Below, piece by piece: positions 43,697 to 53,576 of a stretch of DNA of 64,000 nucleotides; position 1 is the stretch's first letter; the number at the start of each line of letters is the position of its first letter. The notes below the pieces were generated by a model. The model searched no databases and was not told the DNA's origin. It saw only the letters and a program-made list of their open reading frames with translations. The DNA is from Actinomycetota bacterium (GTDB lineage Bacteria; Actinomycetota; Actinomycetes; Nanopelagicales; Nanopelagicaceae), in assembly GCA_016870365.1 (NCBI GenBank), contig VGBW01000003.1:1-64000 (forward strand), given 5' to 3'. The translations under genes and the position numbers were made by a program.

Positions 43697-43714
43697 GGGC
43701 TATGCCACGTCTCC
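43697..43714 (-). repeat. 5' scar of a tRNA-Ser(GCU) gene
   Basis: GGGCTATGCCACGTCTCC (plus strand) matches 17 of 18 bases of 41887-41904, the 5' end of tRNA-Ser. Upstream of it the tRNA-type -10 TAAACT is also kept (43731 down to 43726, 11 nt away). The rest of the tRNA is gone. It marks the right edge of the cfa-bearing patch. Confidence 0.75.
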
Positions 43715-43778
43715 AGTTTCAGACAAGTTTACCCACTCCTAATGAAAGCTTGGAATTCAGCCTGTACGCTCTTGCTTT

Positions 43779-45236
43779 ATGAGCACATTCGATAAAGAGG
43801 CGAGAAGAAAGCTTCCCTCACGCCCTCACGATATTCCAACTCCTGAGCCATTGATGAAGTTCATGGAGCAAGGTTGGGCTGCCTCGCCTCTAAAAGACCT
43901 AAAACGGATTAGCGCTGCAGGTTTTGCTGCCAAACGCAGAGATCTCTTATCGAAAGCGTTCCCAGGAAAGAGGCTAGTTATTCCTGCTGGAACATTTAAG
44001 GTCCGTAGCAACGATACCGACTATCGCTTCAGACCTCACACCGCTTTTTCTTGGCTCACCGGAATTGGTGGAAGTGATGCGGTCCCTGATTCAATCCTGG
44101 CTCTAGAACCTAATGGCTCCAGCCATGAGAGTCTGTTATTTATTCATCCTAGATCTGACAGAGAAAAGAATGATGAGTTCTATAGAAACCCAAGGCATGG
44201 AGAATTCTGGATTGGTAGAAGAATGACTTTAGAGGAAAATGGGTTTGCCTATGGCATTACCGTGCGCCATATCGATTCACTAGATGACTTTCTGTCGATT
44301 GAAAAGGAAACTCTCATTATCCGTGACGAGGATAGTTATATTGATTCCAGAGTCAAAGAAAATGGCGGCGATGCAGAACTCTCTTCATGGGTTTCTGAGG
44401 CGCGATTAGTTAAGGATGAATATGAAATAGCCGAAATGCGCAAGGCGATTGATTCAACCCATCGTGGTTTCGAAGATATGATTAGGGCAATTCCTAGCGC
44501 GATTGGCAAGAAGCGTGGAGAGAGATTGATTGAGGGCGCCTTTTTCACTAGAGCCAGATTTGAAGGAAATGATCTGGGCTATGACAGCATCGTGGCGGCA
44601 GGCTCTCACGCTTGCATCCTGCATTGGATTCGAAATGATGGGCAACTGCGAGATGGGGAGCTGCTTCTAATTGATGCTGGCGTTGAAAGGGATTCTCTAT
44701 TCACGGCTGATATCACTAGAACTTTCCCTATAAACGGCAGGTTTAGCCCAGCACAACGCAGGATCTATATGTTGGTTTATGAAGCACAGAAAGCTGGGAT
44801 GAAGGCAGTAAAACCCGGGGCGAAGTTTCGTGACTTTCACATAGCGGCGAGCGGAGTTCTCGCCAGAGGCCTTGAGGAAATGGGAGTGCTGCCAATTTCA
44901 GCTGAGGAATCTCTAAAGCCTGATGTGGGGCTACACCGTCGCTGGACTGTGCATGGAACGGGGCATATGTTGGGCATGGATGTTCATGATTGCGCAAAGG
45001 CTCGAAAAGAAGCTCATACTGAAGGTGTCTTGAAAGAAGGGATGATCCTAACTGTTGAGCCAGGCCTATATATCCAACCTGATGACACTTTATTCCCCGC
45101 AGAATACCAAGGAATTGGAGTGAGAATCGAAGATGACGTTTTGGTCACTAAAGATGGTTGCGAGAATCTAAGTAGCGCTATGCCAACTCACCCTGACGAG
45201 ATCGAGGCGTGGATGGCAGAATTAACCTCTAAGTAG
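43779..45236 (+). CDS. pepP: Xaa-Pro aminopeptidase (M24B family)
   Basis: 485 aa. It removes an N-terminal residue before proline. N-terminal creatinase-like domain to about residue 215, then the pita-bread metallopeptidase with di-metal ligands in LLIDAGVE, TADITRTFPING, HGTGHMLGMDVHD, TVEPGLYIQ and GVRIEDDVLVT. ATG 43779 follows TACGCT by 8 nt. Its last 15 bp overlap the convergent lipoprotein gene. Together with Pcp it would serve peptide use. Confidence 0.92.
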   Translation: MSTFDKEARRKLPSRPHDIPTPEPLMKFMEQGWAASPLKDLKRISAAGFAAKRRDLLSKAFPGKRLVIPAGTFKVRSNDTDYRFRPHTAFSWLTGIGGSDAVPDSILALEPNGSSHESLLFIHPRSDREKNDEFYRNPRHGEFWIGRRMTLEENGFAYGITVRHIDSLDDFLSIEKETLIIRDEDSYIDSRVKENGGDAELSSWVSEARLVKDEYEIAEMRKAIDSTHRGFEDMIRAIPSAIGKKRGERLIEGAFFTRARFEGNDLGYDSIVAAGSHACILHWIRNDGQLRDGELLLIDAGVERDSLFTADITRTFPINGRFSPAQRRIYMLVYEAQKAGMKAVKPGAKFRDFHIAASGVLARGLEEMGVLPISAEESLKPDVGLHRRWTVHGTGHMLGMDVHDCAKARKEAHTEGVLKEGMILTVEPGLYIQPDDTLFPAEYQGIGVRIEDDVLVTKDGCENLSSAMPTHPDEIEAWMAELTSK

Positions 45237-46145
45237 AGGTTCGCAATCTCGCGCTGGGATAAATCTATATTCCTGATTCCAGGTTATCCCCAAAGGTCTG
45301 ACGTATCTTTCAACATTGCCAACTTCTTCTAGCTTAGCGATAGCAGTTACAAAACCACTCTTATCGCCTCTTAAGAAGAGTTCCCGCTCTTTTGTTCCAT
45401 TTTCTGATGGCAGGCTATAAAAACCACGGGCTACGCCATTGGTGTAGCTGCCAAGAAATAGACCTTTTGATGGTTCGCCATTGACATTCTTCGAATAAAA
45501 GTCAGCCGAGATAGTGTTGTTATCATGATAATGAACATTAAATACATAGAGATCTTCAGGTAGCTCTGCCATATAACAACCAGTGATCTTCTCGCTATTT
45601 GCCTGCTCTGGTGTTCGAAGCGAGTCGATAGCCGCTTTTATGACTGGGATTGCATCCTCTAGTGAATCAAAGAAGGTCGCTCCAACCTGAATCCATGAGC
45701 CATTGATCAATAAATTGACCGACCGGATGTGATACTCGCCTTGACCTTGAGCACCTTCGCTTAGGTAATAGGCCGCTTCCTCCCCTATCTCAGGTAAATC
45801 GATTTCTTTCTGCCCAGCACTATTCCAGCCTTGAGATAGCTCGGTGAAGAGAGTCTTATTATCTGGTGCCCATAGAATCGTCGCCCCTGCCTCAGCTTCT
45901 TGCAGTCCATAAGTGCAAGCAATCCCCCCGGCGTTATAGGCGGCATATAACTCCGTTCCCTCTGCTGGCTCCCATTCGGTCTCAATGTATTTAGCCCCAA
46001 CAATTCTTGGCAAGACAGATTCTAAGACTTTAGTCTCTGCGCAATTACTAGGAACCGAGGGAAGTTTTGGAGCAGCTATTTCTTCTCGGCCACCACAAGA
46101 TGTTAGTAATATGGCAGAAATTAGAAGTGTCGCACCCTTCTTCAT
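45222..46145 (-). CDS. Predicted lipoprotein of unknown function
   Basis: 307 aa. Signal peptide with lipobox: KKGATLLISAILLTSCGG, modified Cys at about residue 17. The mature part has two halves joined by a Cys-containing linker (ITGCYMAELPEDLYVFNVHY) and four or more further Cys (SNCAET, IACTYG, ARDCEP), which could form disulfides outside the membrane. I do not recognise the family. ATG 46145 starts one base after the crcB stop; an ATG at 46163 would overlap crcB. Same transcript as the two crcB genes is likely. Confidence 0.7.
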   Translation of the reverse strand: MKKGATLLISAILLTSCGGREEIAAPKLPSVPSNCAETKVLESVLPRIVGAKYIETEWEPAEGTELYAAYNAGGIACTYGLQEAEAGATILWAPDNKTLFTELSQGWNSAGQKEIDLPEIGEEAAYYLSEGAQGQGEYHIRSVNLLINGSWIQVGATFFDSLEDAIPVIKAAIDSLRTPEQANSEKITGCYMAELPEDLYVFNVHYHDNNTISADFYSKNVNGEPSKGLFLGSYTNGVARGFYSLPSENGTKERELFLRGDKSGFVTAIAKLEEVGNVERYVRPLGITWNQEYRFIPARDCEPLLRG

Positions 46146-46146
46146 A

Positions 46147-46488
46147 TCAATATTGTTGCGCAATCTGGATGCCTAGACCTGCAGCAAGTAGAGCTAAGGT
46201 GTAGTTCCCAAAGAGATTTAATAGAAGGACCAACTGCTCACGCCTTCTTGCCTCTTCAAATAGATCCATAGCAAAGGCTGACCAGGTAGTAAGCGCTCCT
46301 GAGAAGCCCATCAAGGCAAAGGCGGTGTTGGTCTCTGACTCAAGGATTAATCCAAGAAGAAAAGAGCCTGACACGTTTACTAACAATATCCCTAGAGGAA
46401 ACTTGAGATAGCTTCTTAGATACTCCACAATCACATACCTGACTGGAGCTCCAATGAACGCTCCAAATAGAAAGTAGCTCAGCCTCAT
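46147..46488 (-). CDS. crcB: Fluoride channel CrcB/Fluc, copy A
   Basis: 113 aa, four spans. Fluc channels export fluoride passively as dual-topology dimers. Seen: GAPVRYVIVEYL (Arg of the N-terminal motif), LLVNVSGSFLLGL (the Asn and G-S-F motif) and GFSGALTTWSAFAMDLFEE. It overlaps the next crcB gene by 4 bp. A pair of adjacent genes usually makes a heterodimer with fixed opposite orientation. Confidence 0.9.
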   Translation of the reverse strand: MRLSYFLFGAFIGAPVRYVIVEYLRSYLKFPLGILLVNVSGSFLLGLILESETNTAFALMGFSGALTTWSAFAMDLFEEARRREQLVLLLNLFGNYTLALLAAGLGIQIAQQY

Positions 46489-46811
46489 GATTTCACCTTT
46501 GGCTTTATGGCAAAGAGAATCATCAGGCTCACCAAGACGCTACTGAAGAAATACGCTACATCTCTTACTGTATTTTCTTGCACGTGGATAACCGCAACTG
46601 ATGAAAAGGTGGTTAGACCCGCAGCAAAACCCGGGATTAAAGTTAGGCGAATTAGCTCTGATGTTGTTAGACGAAGTGCAATAAAGCCTGCTACTGCCAC
46701 GCCAAACATATTGACTAAGAACAAAGCTTTTTCATCGCCTTCTGAGACAGTAAGATAGCGAAGCAGTGAACCGAGAGTTCCCCCGATGGCAACTGCCAAT
46801 AAGCGTCTCAA
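46485..46811 (-). CDS. crcB: Fluoride channel CrcB/Fluc, copy B
   Basis: 108 aa, four spans. Seen: AIGGTLGSLLRYLTV (Arg), ALFLVNMFGVAVAGFIALRL (Asn region) and GFAAGLTTFSSVAVIHV. It lacks the GSF of copy A, in keeping with specialised heterodimer halves. No fluoride riboswitch could be recognised in the 11 bp upstream, as the holin-like gene lies there. Confidence 0.88.
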   Translation of the reverse strand: MRRLLAVAIGGTLGSLLRYLTVSEGDEKALFLVNMFGVAVAGFIALRLTTSELIRLTLIPGFAAGLTTFSSVAVIHVQENTVRDVAYFFSSVLVSLMILFAIKPKVKS

Positions 46812-46822
46812 CTTGGCTTTGG

Positions 46823-47167
46823 TTAGGCTTTATTGACTAATTTGTTGGTAAGACCTGAAATTAGACTGATAATCAGAGCACCTATTAGGGCCGAGGTGAA
46901 TCTGTCTATCGTCAGTACATCACTCCAGCGATCAACTAAGGTCAACATCGCAGCATTAATCACAAAGATAAATAGCCCGAAAGTCAGTATGACAGCAGGT
47001 AGGGTAAATAGCTTTAAGGCCCCTCCAAGAAAAGTGTTGATGACTCCGAATAAAGCTGCCACCCAGAAGTAGTTCCATGCACCATCTCGGATCTGTATAC
47101 CTGAAACTATGAAAGTTGTTAGCCAGAAGGCAAGCGCCAAAATTGCCCAGCGCTTAACTATGCTCAT
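46823..47167 (-). CDS. Phage holin family 4 superfamily membrane protein (PF04020-like)
   Basis: 114 aa with four spans: LAFWLTTFIVSGIQI, FWVAALFGVINTFLGG, LKLFTLPAVILTFGLFIFVINAAML and LIGALIISLISGL. The pattern K-x-F-T-L-P-A-V-I-L-T-x-G matches the Mycobacterium-type 4-TM family. Despite its name the family is not tied to phage; function unknown. It overlaps the sdhB stop by 1 nt and sits between sdhB and crcB. Confidence 0.8.
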   Translation of the reverse strand: MSIVKRWAILALAFWLTTFIVSGIQIRDGAWNYFWVAALFGVINTFLGGALKLFTLPAVILTFGLFIFVINAAMLTLVDRWSDVLTIDRFTSALIGALIISLISGLTNKLVNKA

Positions 47168-47928
47168 TAACTTATCCCTTCCCGCTTTCTAATCCTTGAG
47201 CCAAGCCACTGAATAGGATCGTATTTTACATCAACTACTCGCTCTTTCATTGGAATAATGGCGTTATCAGTGATCTGGATATGTTCTGGGCAGACTTCAG
47301 TGCAGCACTTAGTGATGTTGCACATCCCAAGGCCGTGCTCTTCTTGGGCCTTCTGTTTGCGATTACGTAATCGATCTAGCGGATGCATATCTAGCTCTGC
47401 GATACGGATAAAGAAGCGAGGGCCAGCAAAAGACCTCTTGTTTTCTTCATGATCGCGAATGACATGGCAGGTGTCCTGGCAGAGGAAGCATTCAATGCAT
47501 TTGCGAAACTCTTGGCTTCTTTCGACATCGACTTGAGCCATGCGGTATTCCCCAGGCTTCAAATCCTCAGGGGGAGCAAAAGAGGGAACTTCCATAGCCT
47601 TTCTGTAATTAAAGGAGACATCAGCGACTAAGTCTCGAATCACCGGAAATGCCCGCAGTGGAGTGACAGTTATCGTCTCATCATCTGCAAAAGTATTCAT
47701 ACGTGTCATGCAGGCAAGACGAGGCTTGCCGTTAATTTCCACAGAGCAGGAACCGCATTTTCCAGCCTTACAGTTCCATCTAACCGCTAGATCTGGCATC
47801 TGAGTGCCCTGCACGCGATGGATCACATCCAGAACCACTTCGCCTTCATTGGCCTCAACGCTGACGTCTTCTAGCTTGCCCTCTTTGGCATCGCCGCGCC
47901 AGATACGTAAGTTCACTTTGCGAGACAT
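47167..47928 (-). CDS. sdhB: Succinate dehydrogenase iron-sulfur subunit
   Basis: 253 aa. Three clusters visible: [2Fe-2S] in WNCKAGKCGSCSVEINGKPR with a distal CMTR; [4Fe-4S] in CIECFLCQDTCHV; [3Fe-4S] in GMCNITKCCTEVCPEHI. It passes electrons from SdhA to quinone. GTG/ATG start overlaps the sdhA stop by 1 nt. Part of the minus-strand sdhC-sdhA-sdhB unit. Confidence 0.95.
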   Translation of the reverse strand: MSRKVNLRIWRGDAKEGKLEDVSVEANEGEVVLDVIHRVQGTQMPDLAVRWNCKAGKCGSCSVEINGKPRLACMTRMNTFADDETITVTPLRAFPVIRDLVADVSFNYRKAMEVPSFAPPEDLKPGEYRMAQVDVERSQEFRKCIECFLCQDTCHVIRDHEENKRSFAGPRFFIRIAELDMHPLDRLRNRKQKAQEEHGLGMCNITKCCTEVCPEHIQITDNAIIPMKERVVDVKYDPIQWLGSRIRKREGIS

Positions 47929-49823
47929 TAATTGCCATCCTTCGCAAGTTCTGCTTCAGTGTAATACTTCTTTAGCTCATCCATCTCAAATACTTCAATC
48001 AACTCACTCGGAAGCATCTCTGATTTGTCAGCCTCAACTTCTATCTGACTACCGCTCCACTTACTTAGATGATTGGTGTGGCGCCAATTAGGATCCATCT
48101 TAGGGAAATCATCGCGGGTATGACCACCTCTAGATTCTTTTCGAGCAAGGGCTGAGCGGGCAATCGATTCCGAGACCAATAACATATTTTCTAAGTCCAA
48201 AGCTAGGTGAAAACCTGGATTAAATGCCCTGCCACCAGATGCCTTGACTTGGGCAGCTCTATTGCGAATTGAATCTAGTCTTACTAAAGCAGTAGATAGC
48301 TCTCTTTCGTTTCGAATGATCCCCACTAGATCCTGAGTCACATTCTGAAGTTCGTCATGGAGGGCATAAGGGTTCTCACTACCATTGCGAGTGAAAGGTT
48401 CATTCAAGTGATTGTGTGCTCTTGCAATTTCTTTATCGCTTACAGATGGCCTGATACTTGAATGCTTCCTTACATACTCCGCAGCTCCTACCCCAGCACG
48501 TCTTCCAAAGACCAAAAGATCTGAAAGTGAATTACCGCCAAGACGATTGGAGCCATGCATCCCACCTGCTACTTCACCTGCGGCAAATAACCCTGGAACT
48601 TCATAAGCCGCAGCAGTATCAGGGTCTACCTTCACTCCACCCATTACATAGTGACAGGTTGGGCCAACTTCCATTGGTTGCTCGGTAATGTCAACATCAG
48701 CTAGCTCCTTAAATTGATGCCACATCGAAGGCAAGCGGCGTTTGATCTCATCAGCGGGTAGGCGCTTTGAGACATCAAGATAAACCCCACCGCGTGGTGA
48801 ACCACGTCCTGCTTTGACTTCAGAGTTAATGGCGCGGGCTACCTCATCTCGAGGCAATAACTCTGGTGGGCGACGATTGTTGTTCTGGTCTTCATACCAA
48901 CGATCGGCCTCTGCTTCATTCTCTGCATACTTATCCTTAAATACCTCAGGAATGTAATTGAACATGAAACGCTTGCCTTCGCTATTGGTAAGAACCCCGC
49001 CATCGCCACGGACAGATTCGGTGACTAAGATTCCTCTAACAGATGGCGGCCAGACCATGCCGGTCGGATGAAATTGCACAAACTCCATATCAACTAGAGC
49101 AGATCCTGCCCTTAGCGCTAGAGCGTGACCATCGCCAGTTCCTTCCCAGGAATTGGAAGTGATCTTAAATGACTTACCGATGCCGCCTGTTGCTAGAACT
49201 ACAGCAGGTGCTTCAAATAGAACTTCATCTCCACTCTCTCTCCAATATCCATAGCAACCAGAGACTTTCTCCCCATCTTTTAATATCTCAGTAACGGTGA
49301 GCTCTGCAAAAACCTTTAGATATTTCTCAGCATCACCATGTTCTTTAGCATCGGCTTGTTGCATAGCAACAATCTTTTGTTGCATAGTTCTAATCAACTC
49401 AAGACCAGTTCTATCACCAACGTGGGCTAGGCGGGGATATTCATGCCCACCAAAATTCCTCTGCGAAATACGCCCGTCTTTTGTCCTATCAAAGAGGGCG
49501 CCCCAAGTCTCTAGCTCCCAAATGCGATCTGGGGATTCTTTGGCGTGCAGCTCGGCCATTCTCCAGTTATTTAGGAACTTTCCACCACGCATGGTGTCTC
49601 TAAAGTGAACTTCCCAGCCATCGTTATCGTTGACATTGCCCATGGCAGCAGCAGCCCCACCCTCAGCCATAACGGTGTGGGCCTTGCCAAATAGTGATTT
49701 ACAGATGATTGCTACACGAAGGCCTGCTTGGCGCGCTTCAACTGCAGCGCGAAGCCCTGCCCCTCCTGCGCCAATAACAACTACATCAAAGTTATAGCGA
49801 CTGAATTTAATATCGTTATTCAT
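47928..49823 (-). CDS. sdhA: Succinate dehydrogenase flavoprotein subunit
   Basis: 631 aa. FAD site VVVIGAGGAGLRAAVEARQAG and the flavinylated His in KAHTVMAEGGAAAAMG; substrate-site Arg/His in FHPTGMVWPP and GSNRLGGNSL(S)DLLVFG. It oxidises succinate to fumarate (or the reverse). Belongs to the actinobacterial SdhABC type with a single large anchor. 7 bp after sdhC. Confidence 0.96.
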   Translation of the reverse strand: MNNDIKFSRYNFDVVVIGAGGAGLRAAVEARQAGLRVAIICKSLFGKAHTVMAEGGAAAAMGNVNDNDGWEVHFRDTMRGGKFLNNWRMAELHAKESPDRIWELETWGALFDRTKDGRISQRNFGGHEYPRLAHVGDRTGLELIRTMQQKIVAMQQADAKEHGDAEKYLKVFAELTVTEILKDGEKVSGCYGYWRESGDEVLFEAPAVVLATGGIGKSFKITSNSWEGTGDGHALALRAGSALVDMEFVQFHPTGMVWPPSVRGILVTESVRGDGGVLTNSEGKRFMFNYIPEVFKDKYAENEAEADRWYEDQNNNRRPPELLPRDEVARAINSEVKAGRGSPRGGVYLDVSKRLPADEIKRRLPSMWHQFKELADVDITEQPMEVGPTCHYVMGGVKVDPDTAAAYEVPGLFAAGEVAGGMHGSNRLGGNSLSDLLVFGRRAGVGAAEYVRKHSSIRPSVSDKEIARAHNHLNEPFTRNGSENPYALHDELQNVTQDLVGIIRNERELSTALVRLDSIRNRAAQVKASGGRAFNPGFHLALDLENMLLVSESIARSALARKESRGGHTRDDFPKMDPNWRHTNHLSKWSGSQIEVEADKSEMLPSELIEVFEMDELKKYYTEAELAKDGN

Positions 49824-49830
49824 CGCCGGC

Positions 49831-50634
49831 CTAGAAGAAGTATAAATTGTTTATGGAGCCAGAGGCCACCAGGCGGACATAAAAGTCGGTAAAGGCCACG
49901 ACAAATAGCGAGATCCAAGCAAACGTTGGATGGCGGTGATTTAGTACTGAGACCCAACTCCACATTTTGTATCGAATGGGATGTTTGGAGAAATTACGTA
50001 GCCTGCCACCAATGGTGTGCCGACAGGTATGGCACGATGCCGAATATAGCCAGAGCATGGTGGCATTTAGCCATAGAACTAATGTGCCAACGCTCATATG
50101 CCCCCATTCGCCCTCTGGGTTCTTAAAGGCAATAATGGCGTCATAGGTCAGAATCACATTAAGGACTAGACCGGCATAAAAGAACCATCGGTGCCCATTC
50201 TGCAAGATAAGCGGAGCTCTGGTTTCGCCAGTGTATTTAGAGTGAGGCTCAGCAACTGCGCATGCCGGTGGTGACATCCAGAATGAACGGTAATAAGCCT
50301 TGCGGTAGTAATAGCAAGTTAAGCGAAAACCCAGTGGAAAAAGCAAAATGAATAGCGCTGGCGAAATCAGTAATCCAAATATTGTTACTGAACCGATAGG
50401 TGCCCCGAAATGAGCTGCCCCCTCAATGCATATCGTTGAAAGACATGGGGAGTAGAAGGGTGATAGTAATGGCCCTGCAAAGTAATACTCATTTTCCAAA
50501 GCACGAAATGTTGCATAGATAATAAATAGAACCAAAACAGCGACAGTAATTAAGGGTTGCAGCCACCAACGATCAGTTCTAAGAGTCCGTTGCTCTATTG
50601 TGGCCCGAGTTGCAGAAAAAACGCCTATCGCCAC
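49831..50634 (-). CDS. sdhC: Succinate dehydrogenase cytochrome b/membrane anchor
   Basis: 267 aa with five spans. Haem- and quinone-site candidates: NGHRWFFYAGLVLN, SASCHTCRHTIGG and VSVLNHRHPTFAW. The sequence matches the single-subunit anchor of actinobacteria such as Rv0249c, which couples to menaquinone. GTG 50634 has a textbook SD (AAGGAGGT, 6 nt spacing), unlike the many leaderless genes here. First gene of the sdh unit. Confidence 0.9.
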   Translation of the reverse strand: MAIGVFSATRATIEQRTLRTDRWWLQPLITVAVLVLFIIYATFRALENEYYFAGPLLSPFYSPCLSTICIEGAAHFGAPIGSVTIFGLLISPALFILLFPLGFRLTCYYYRKAYYRSFWMSPPACAVAEPHSKYTGETRAPLILQNGHRWFFYAGLVLNVILTYDAIIAFKNPEGEWGHMSVGTLVLWLNATMLWLYSASCHTCRHTIGGRLRNFSKHPIRYKMWSWVSVLNHRHPTFAWISLFVVAFTDFYVRLVASGSINNLYFF

Positions 50635-50755
50635 TCGATACCTCCTTGCAAAACTGGTAGGGGAATACCTCCTTATTTTCCTAGTGATAGCTAGATCCCG
50701 CCAGAGAAAGCCTTATGAATTCGCCCACAAGAAGTTAAGGACTGGGCCAAGGAGC

Positions 50756-50841
50756 TGGCGGAGGGCGTGGGATTTGAACCCACGAAGGTTTCCCTTGCCG
50801 GTTTTCAAGACCGGTGCACTAGGCCACTATGCGAGCCCTCC
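50756..50841 (-). tRNA. tRNA-Ser (anticodon UGA)
   Basis: 86 nt with CCA. Acceptor GGAGGGC pairs with GCCCTCC; anticodon arm CCGGTCTTGAAAACCGG with TGA; long variable arm; T arm GTGGGTTCAAATCCCAC. Confidence 0.95.
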
Positions 50842-50857
50842 GTGGGGAAACTTACCT

Positions 50858-51496
50858 TTACCTGGAGGGGTCTTCAAAATCCAAAGAATCCAGAACGGGT
50901 TTTAGATGAATTCGAAAGCGCAGTGATGCCATCTGAATTGCCACAATGGATACTGCTGAAACTCCGAGAGCGATATTCAAATCAAGTGCGCTCTTCTCAA
51001 GTAATACAAATAGCGCAGCTCCAACCCCAGATGCTGTCGCATAGAGTGGGCCACCGGTAAATATCTGTGGAGTTATTCTGCAAACCACATCACGTAGAAC
51101 CCCACCACCAACAGCAGTTAATACTCCAAGCAAGATTGCAACCAACTCTGAAGTTCCATGAACAATTGCCTTGTAGGTCCCAGCAATTGCAAATAGTGAC
51201 ATTGCCGCGGAATCTAGGAAAACTACAGCGCCACTTGCCTTCTTATACCAACGCCCGATAAGAATTGCTACCAGACAAGAGGCAACAGCGGTGAGAATAT
51301 ATCTATCTTGCATCGCCGCAGGTCTGCCGACTGCAAGTAATAGGTCTCGCAAAATACCACCACCAAGCCCAGTTAGTATTGCAACCGAAATCACTCCAAC
51401 TAGATCAAAGCGCTTATAGAAAATAGCAAAGAGCGCTCCTTGAAGAGCGCCTATGAATACCGTCGATAAATCTAGCCAGATGGGAATATTGATCAT
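50858..51496 (-). CDS. Trimeric intracellular cation channel family protein (UPF0126)
   Basis: 212 aa, seven spans in a 3+3+1 repeat. Each repeat has the family motif: LTGLGGGILRDLLL and LTAVGGGVLRDVVC. Bacterial TRIC homologues form cation channels; the physiological role here is unknown. It overlaps the HAD phosphatase gene upstream by 4 bp and ends 17 bp before tRNA-Ser. Confidence 0.9.
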   Translation of the reverse strand: MINIPIWLDLSTVFIGALQGALFAIFYKRFDLVGVISVAILTGLGGGILRDLLLAVGRPAAMQDRYILTAVASCLVAILIGRWYKKASGAVVFLDSAAMSLFAIAGTYKAIVHGTSELVAILLGVLTAVGGGVLRDVVCRITPQIFTGGPLYATASGVGAALFVLLEKSALDLNIALGVSAVSIVAIQMASLRFRIHLKPVLDSLDFEDPSR

Positions 51497-52314
51497 TCTG
51501 GCAGCTCCAAAAGTTTCTCTATCTCCTTTGCTACGCCATCTTCTTCATGAGGCTCTGCGACAAACTTCGCATGATTAATAGCATCAGGATGCCCGTCTGC
51601 CATAGCCCAAGAACGTGAAGCCCAGGCCAGCATAGTAAAGTCATTAGGATTGTCGCCAAATGCCACAGTTTCATCTGCGCTTATGCCATATCTGGCAGCG
51701 ATCCTTGCAAGTGTTTCTCCCTTTGAAATTCCATGGGCGTTAATCTCAAGAAGCGAATCATGAGGGTTTGAATGAGTAACTGTGGCAATCCCCTCTAGTT
51801 CTATTTTAGCAATTCTCAACATCTGATCTGAGGTGAGCGCTTGGTCTGAGCATCGGGCCATTATTTTTATTGCAGGGCTATCGATAATCTCTCTGATGTC
51901 ATCAACTCCAACATTGTCCTGACCAACATCCCAGCGAGGCAGATATTTCTTCTCACGGAGGAAATAGTCATGCCATTCAACGGCAAATGAGATCTCAGGG
52001 ATTTTGCGACGCAGGCGATTTACTGTCTCTATCTGATTTTGCACAGGCATCGCCCACTCCTCCAATACTCGCTCATTATGTATGTCATAGAGCAGCGCGC
52101 CATTAGCACAAATGCTATGGCCAAAAGTAAGAGCTTTGGCAATCTCTGGCATCCATCTCGGCGGCCGTCCTGTGGCATAAAAGATCTCGATACCTAATTG
52201 ATGGGCTGCATTAAGGGCGGCCTTGGTGCGCTCCGAAATCATTCCGTAATGAGCAACTATGGTGCCATCAAGATCTGTTGCAATCAATTTAGGGCGGCGA
52301 GTAAGTGCGCTCAA
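51493..52314 (-). CDS. Cof-type HAD hydrolase
   Basis: 273 aa. HAD motifs: [15 protein letters not shown] (nucleophile Asp and acid Asp), [11 protein letters not shown] (motif II Thr), a Lys in [17 protein letters not shown] and [16 protein letters not shown]. The large C2 cap places it in the Cof family, which dephosphorylates sugar phosphates or flavin/PLP-type compounds. Specificity unknown. 4-bp overlap with serS upstream. Confidence 0.9.
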   Translation of the reverse strand: MSALTRRPKLIATDLDGTIVAHYGMISERTKAALNAAHQLGIEIFYATGRPPRWMPEIAKALTFGHSICANGALLYDIHNERVLEEWAMPVQNQIETVNRLRRKIPEISFAVEWHDYFLREKKYLPRWDVGQDNVGVDDIREIIDSPAIKIMARCSDQALTSDQMLRIAKIELEGIATVTHSNPHDSLLEINAHGISKGETLARIAARYGISADETVAFGDNPNDFTMLAWASRSWAMADGHPDAINHAKFVAEPHEEDGVAKEIEKLLELPE

Positions 52315-53576
52315 TTAGCCACCGGCGTCAAACGTTCCATACCAAGAAGGCCTTGAAGAGCCTTGGGGAGTACTACCGAACCATCGCTTTGTTGGTGGTT
52401 CTCCAGTATTGCAACGATCATTCTTGAGATGGCAACCAATGTTCCATTGAGAGTTGCTACTGGCGTGGTTGCCGACTCTCCCTTGGTGCGGATATTGAGC
52501 CTTCTTGCTTGGAAGTCACTGCAATTAGAGGTGCTAGTTACTTCTCTATAAGCGCTCTGGGTAGGAATCCATGCTTCACAATCGAATTTGCGATTAGCGC
52601 TAGAGCCAAGATCCCTAGTTGCGACGTCAATGACTCGGTAGGGGATCTCCATGGCATTTAGGAAATCCTTCTCCCAATTCAATAGTCTCTCATGTTCTGC
52701 TGCTGCATCCTGCATGGCGCAGAATGAGAACATTTCGACTTTATCAAATTGATGAACACGAATAATCCCCCTAGTGTCTTTCCCGTAAGACCCTGCCTCT
52801 TTGCGAAAACATGGGGAGTATCCGGCATAACGAATTGGAAGTGACTTGGCATCTAATATCTCATCCATATGGAAAGCTGCTAGAGCAACTTCGCTGGTTC
52901 CAACCAAATAGAAGTCCTCATCCTTTAGATGAAATACGTTTTCGGCAGCCTGGCCAAGAAAGCCCGTGCCCTCCATCGCTGCAGGTTTCACTAGAACTGG
53001 AGGAATCACTGGGATGAAGCCTGCTTTACTCGCGCTAGTCATGGCGTAATTAACTAGAGCTAGCTCCAAAAGTGCCCCGACTCCAGTCAGATAGTAGAAG
53101 CGAGTCCCAGAAACTTTGGCGGCTCGCTCCACATCAATCGCTCCCAATGCTTTACCCAGCTCAACATGATCCTTTGGCGTGAAATCAAAATCCCTTGGCC
53201 TACCAACTTCTTCCAATACCTTGAAGTCTTCCTCCCCGCCAACAGGTGCTGCTTTGTCAACAATGTTTGATAGTGACATCGCAATCCTTTTGAACTCTGC
53301 CTCGGTCGCACTCTTCTTAATATCAGCAGCCTTTACGGCATCTGATAAGACCCTGGCTTTCTCTAAGAGAGCTGCCTTTTCCTCACCTTCTGACGCTCCC
53401 ACACTCCTTGAAAGCGCGTTCTGCTCAGCCCTGAGTGATTCAAATTCCACAATCGCACTTCGGCGAAGTTCATCTGCGGCAATTACCCGCTCAACAAGCG
53501 CTGGATCCTCTCCGCGGGCGACTTGAGATTCCTTAACTAACTGCGGATTCTCACGCAATACCTTTATATCAATCAT
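52311..53576 (-). CDS. serS: Seryl-tRNA synthetase
   Basis: 421 aa. N-terminal coiled coil (residues about 30-105) that grips the long arm of tRNA-Ser; class II motifs in the rest: motif 2 [27 protein letters not shown] and motif 3 in [17 protein letters not shown], with [11 protein letters not shown] in between. It ends one base from pheA's stop region and is read with pheA. Confidence 0.97.
   Translation of the reverse strand: MIDIKVLRENPQLVKESQVARGEDPALVERVIAADELRRSAIVEFESLRAEQNALSRSVGASEGEEKAALLEKARVLSDAVKAADIKKSATEAEFKRIAMSLSNIVDKAAPVGGEEDFKVLEEVGRPRDFDFTPKDHVELGKALGAIDVERAAKVSGTRFYYLTGVGALLELALVNYAMTSASKAGFIPVIPPVLVKPAAMEGTGFLGQAAENVFHLKDEDFYLVGTSEVALAAFHMDEILDAKSLPIRYAGYSPCFRKEAGSYGKDTRGIIRVHQFDKVEMFSFCAMQDAAAEHERLLNWEKDFLNAMEIPYRVIDVATRDLGSSANRKFDCEAWIPTQSAYREVTSTSNCSDFQARRLNIRTKGESATTPVATLNGTLVAISRMIVAILENHQQSDGSVVLPKALQGLLGMERLTPVAN

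Noticed and set aside
46812-46822. Fluoride riboswitch before crcB
   Set aside because: Only 11 bp separate crcB from the upstream gene, and no crcB-motif RNA pattern was seen.
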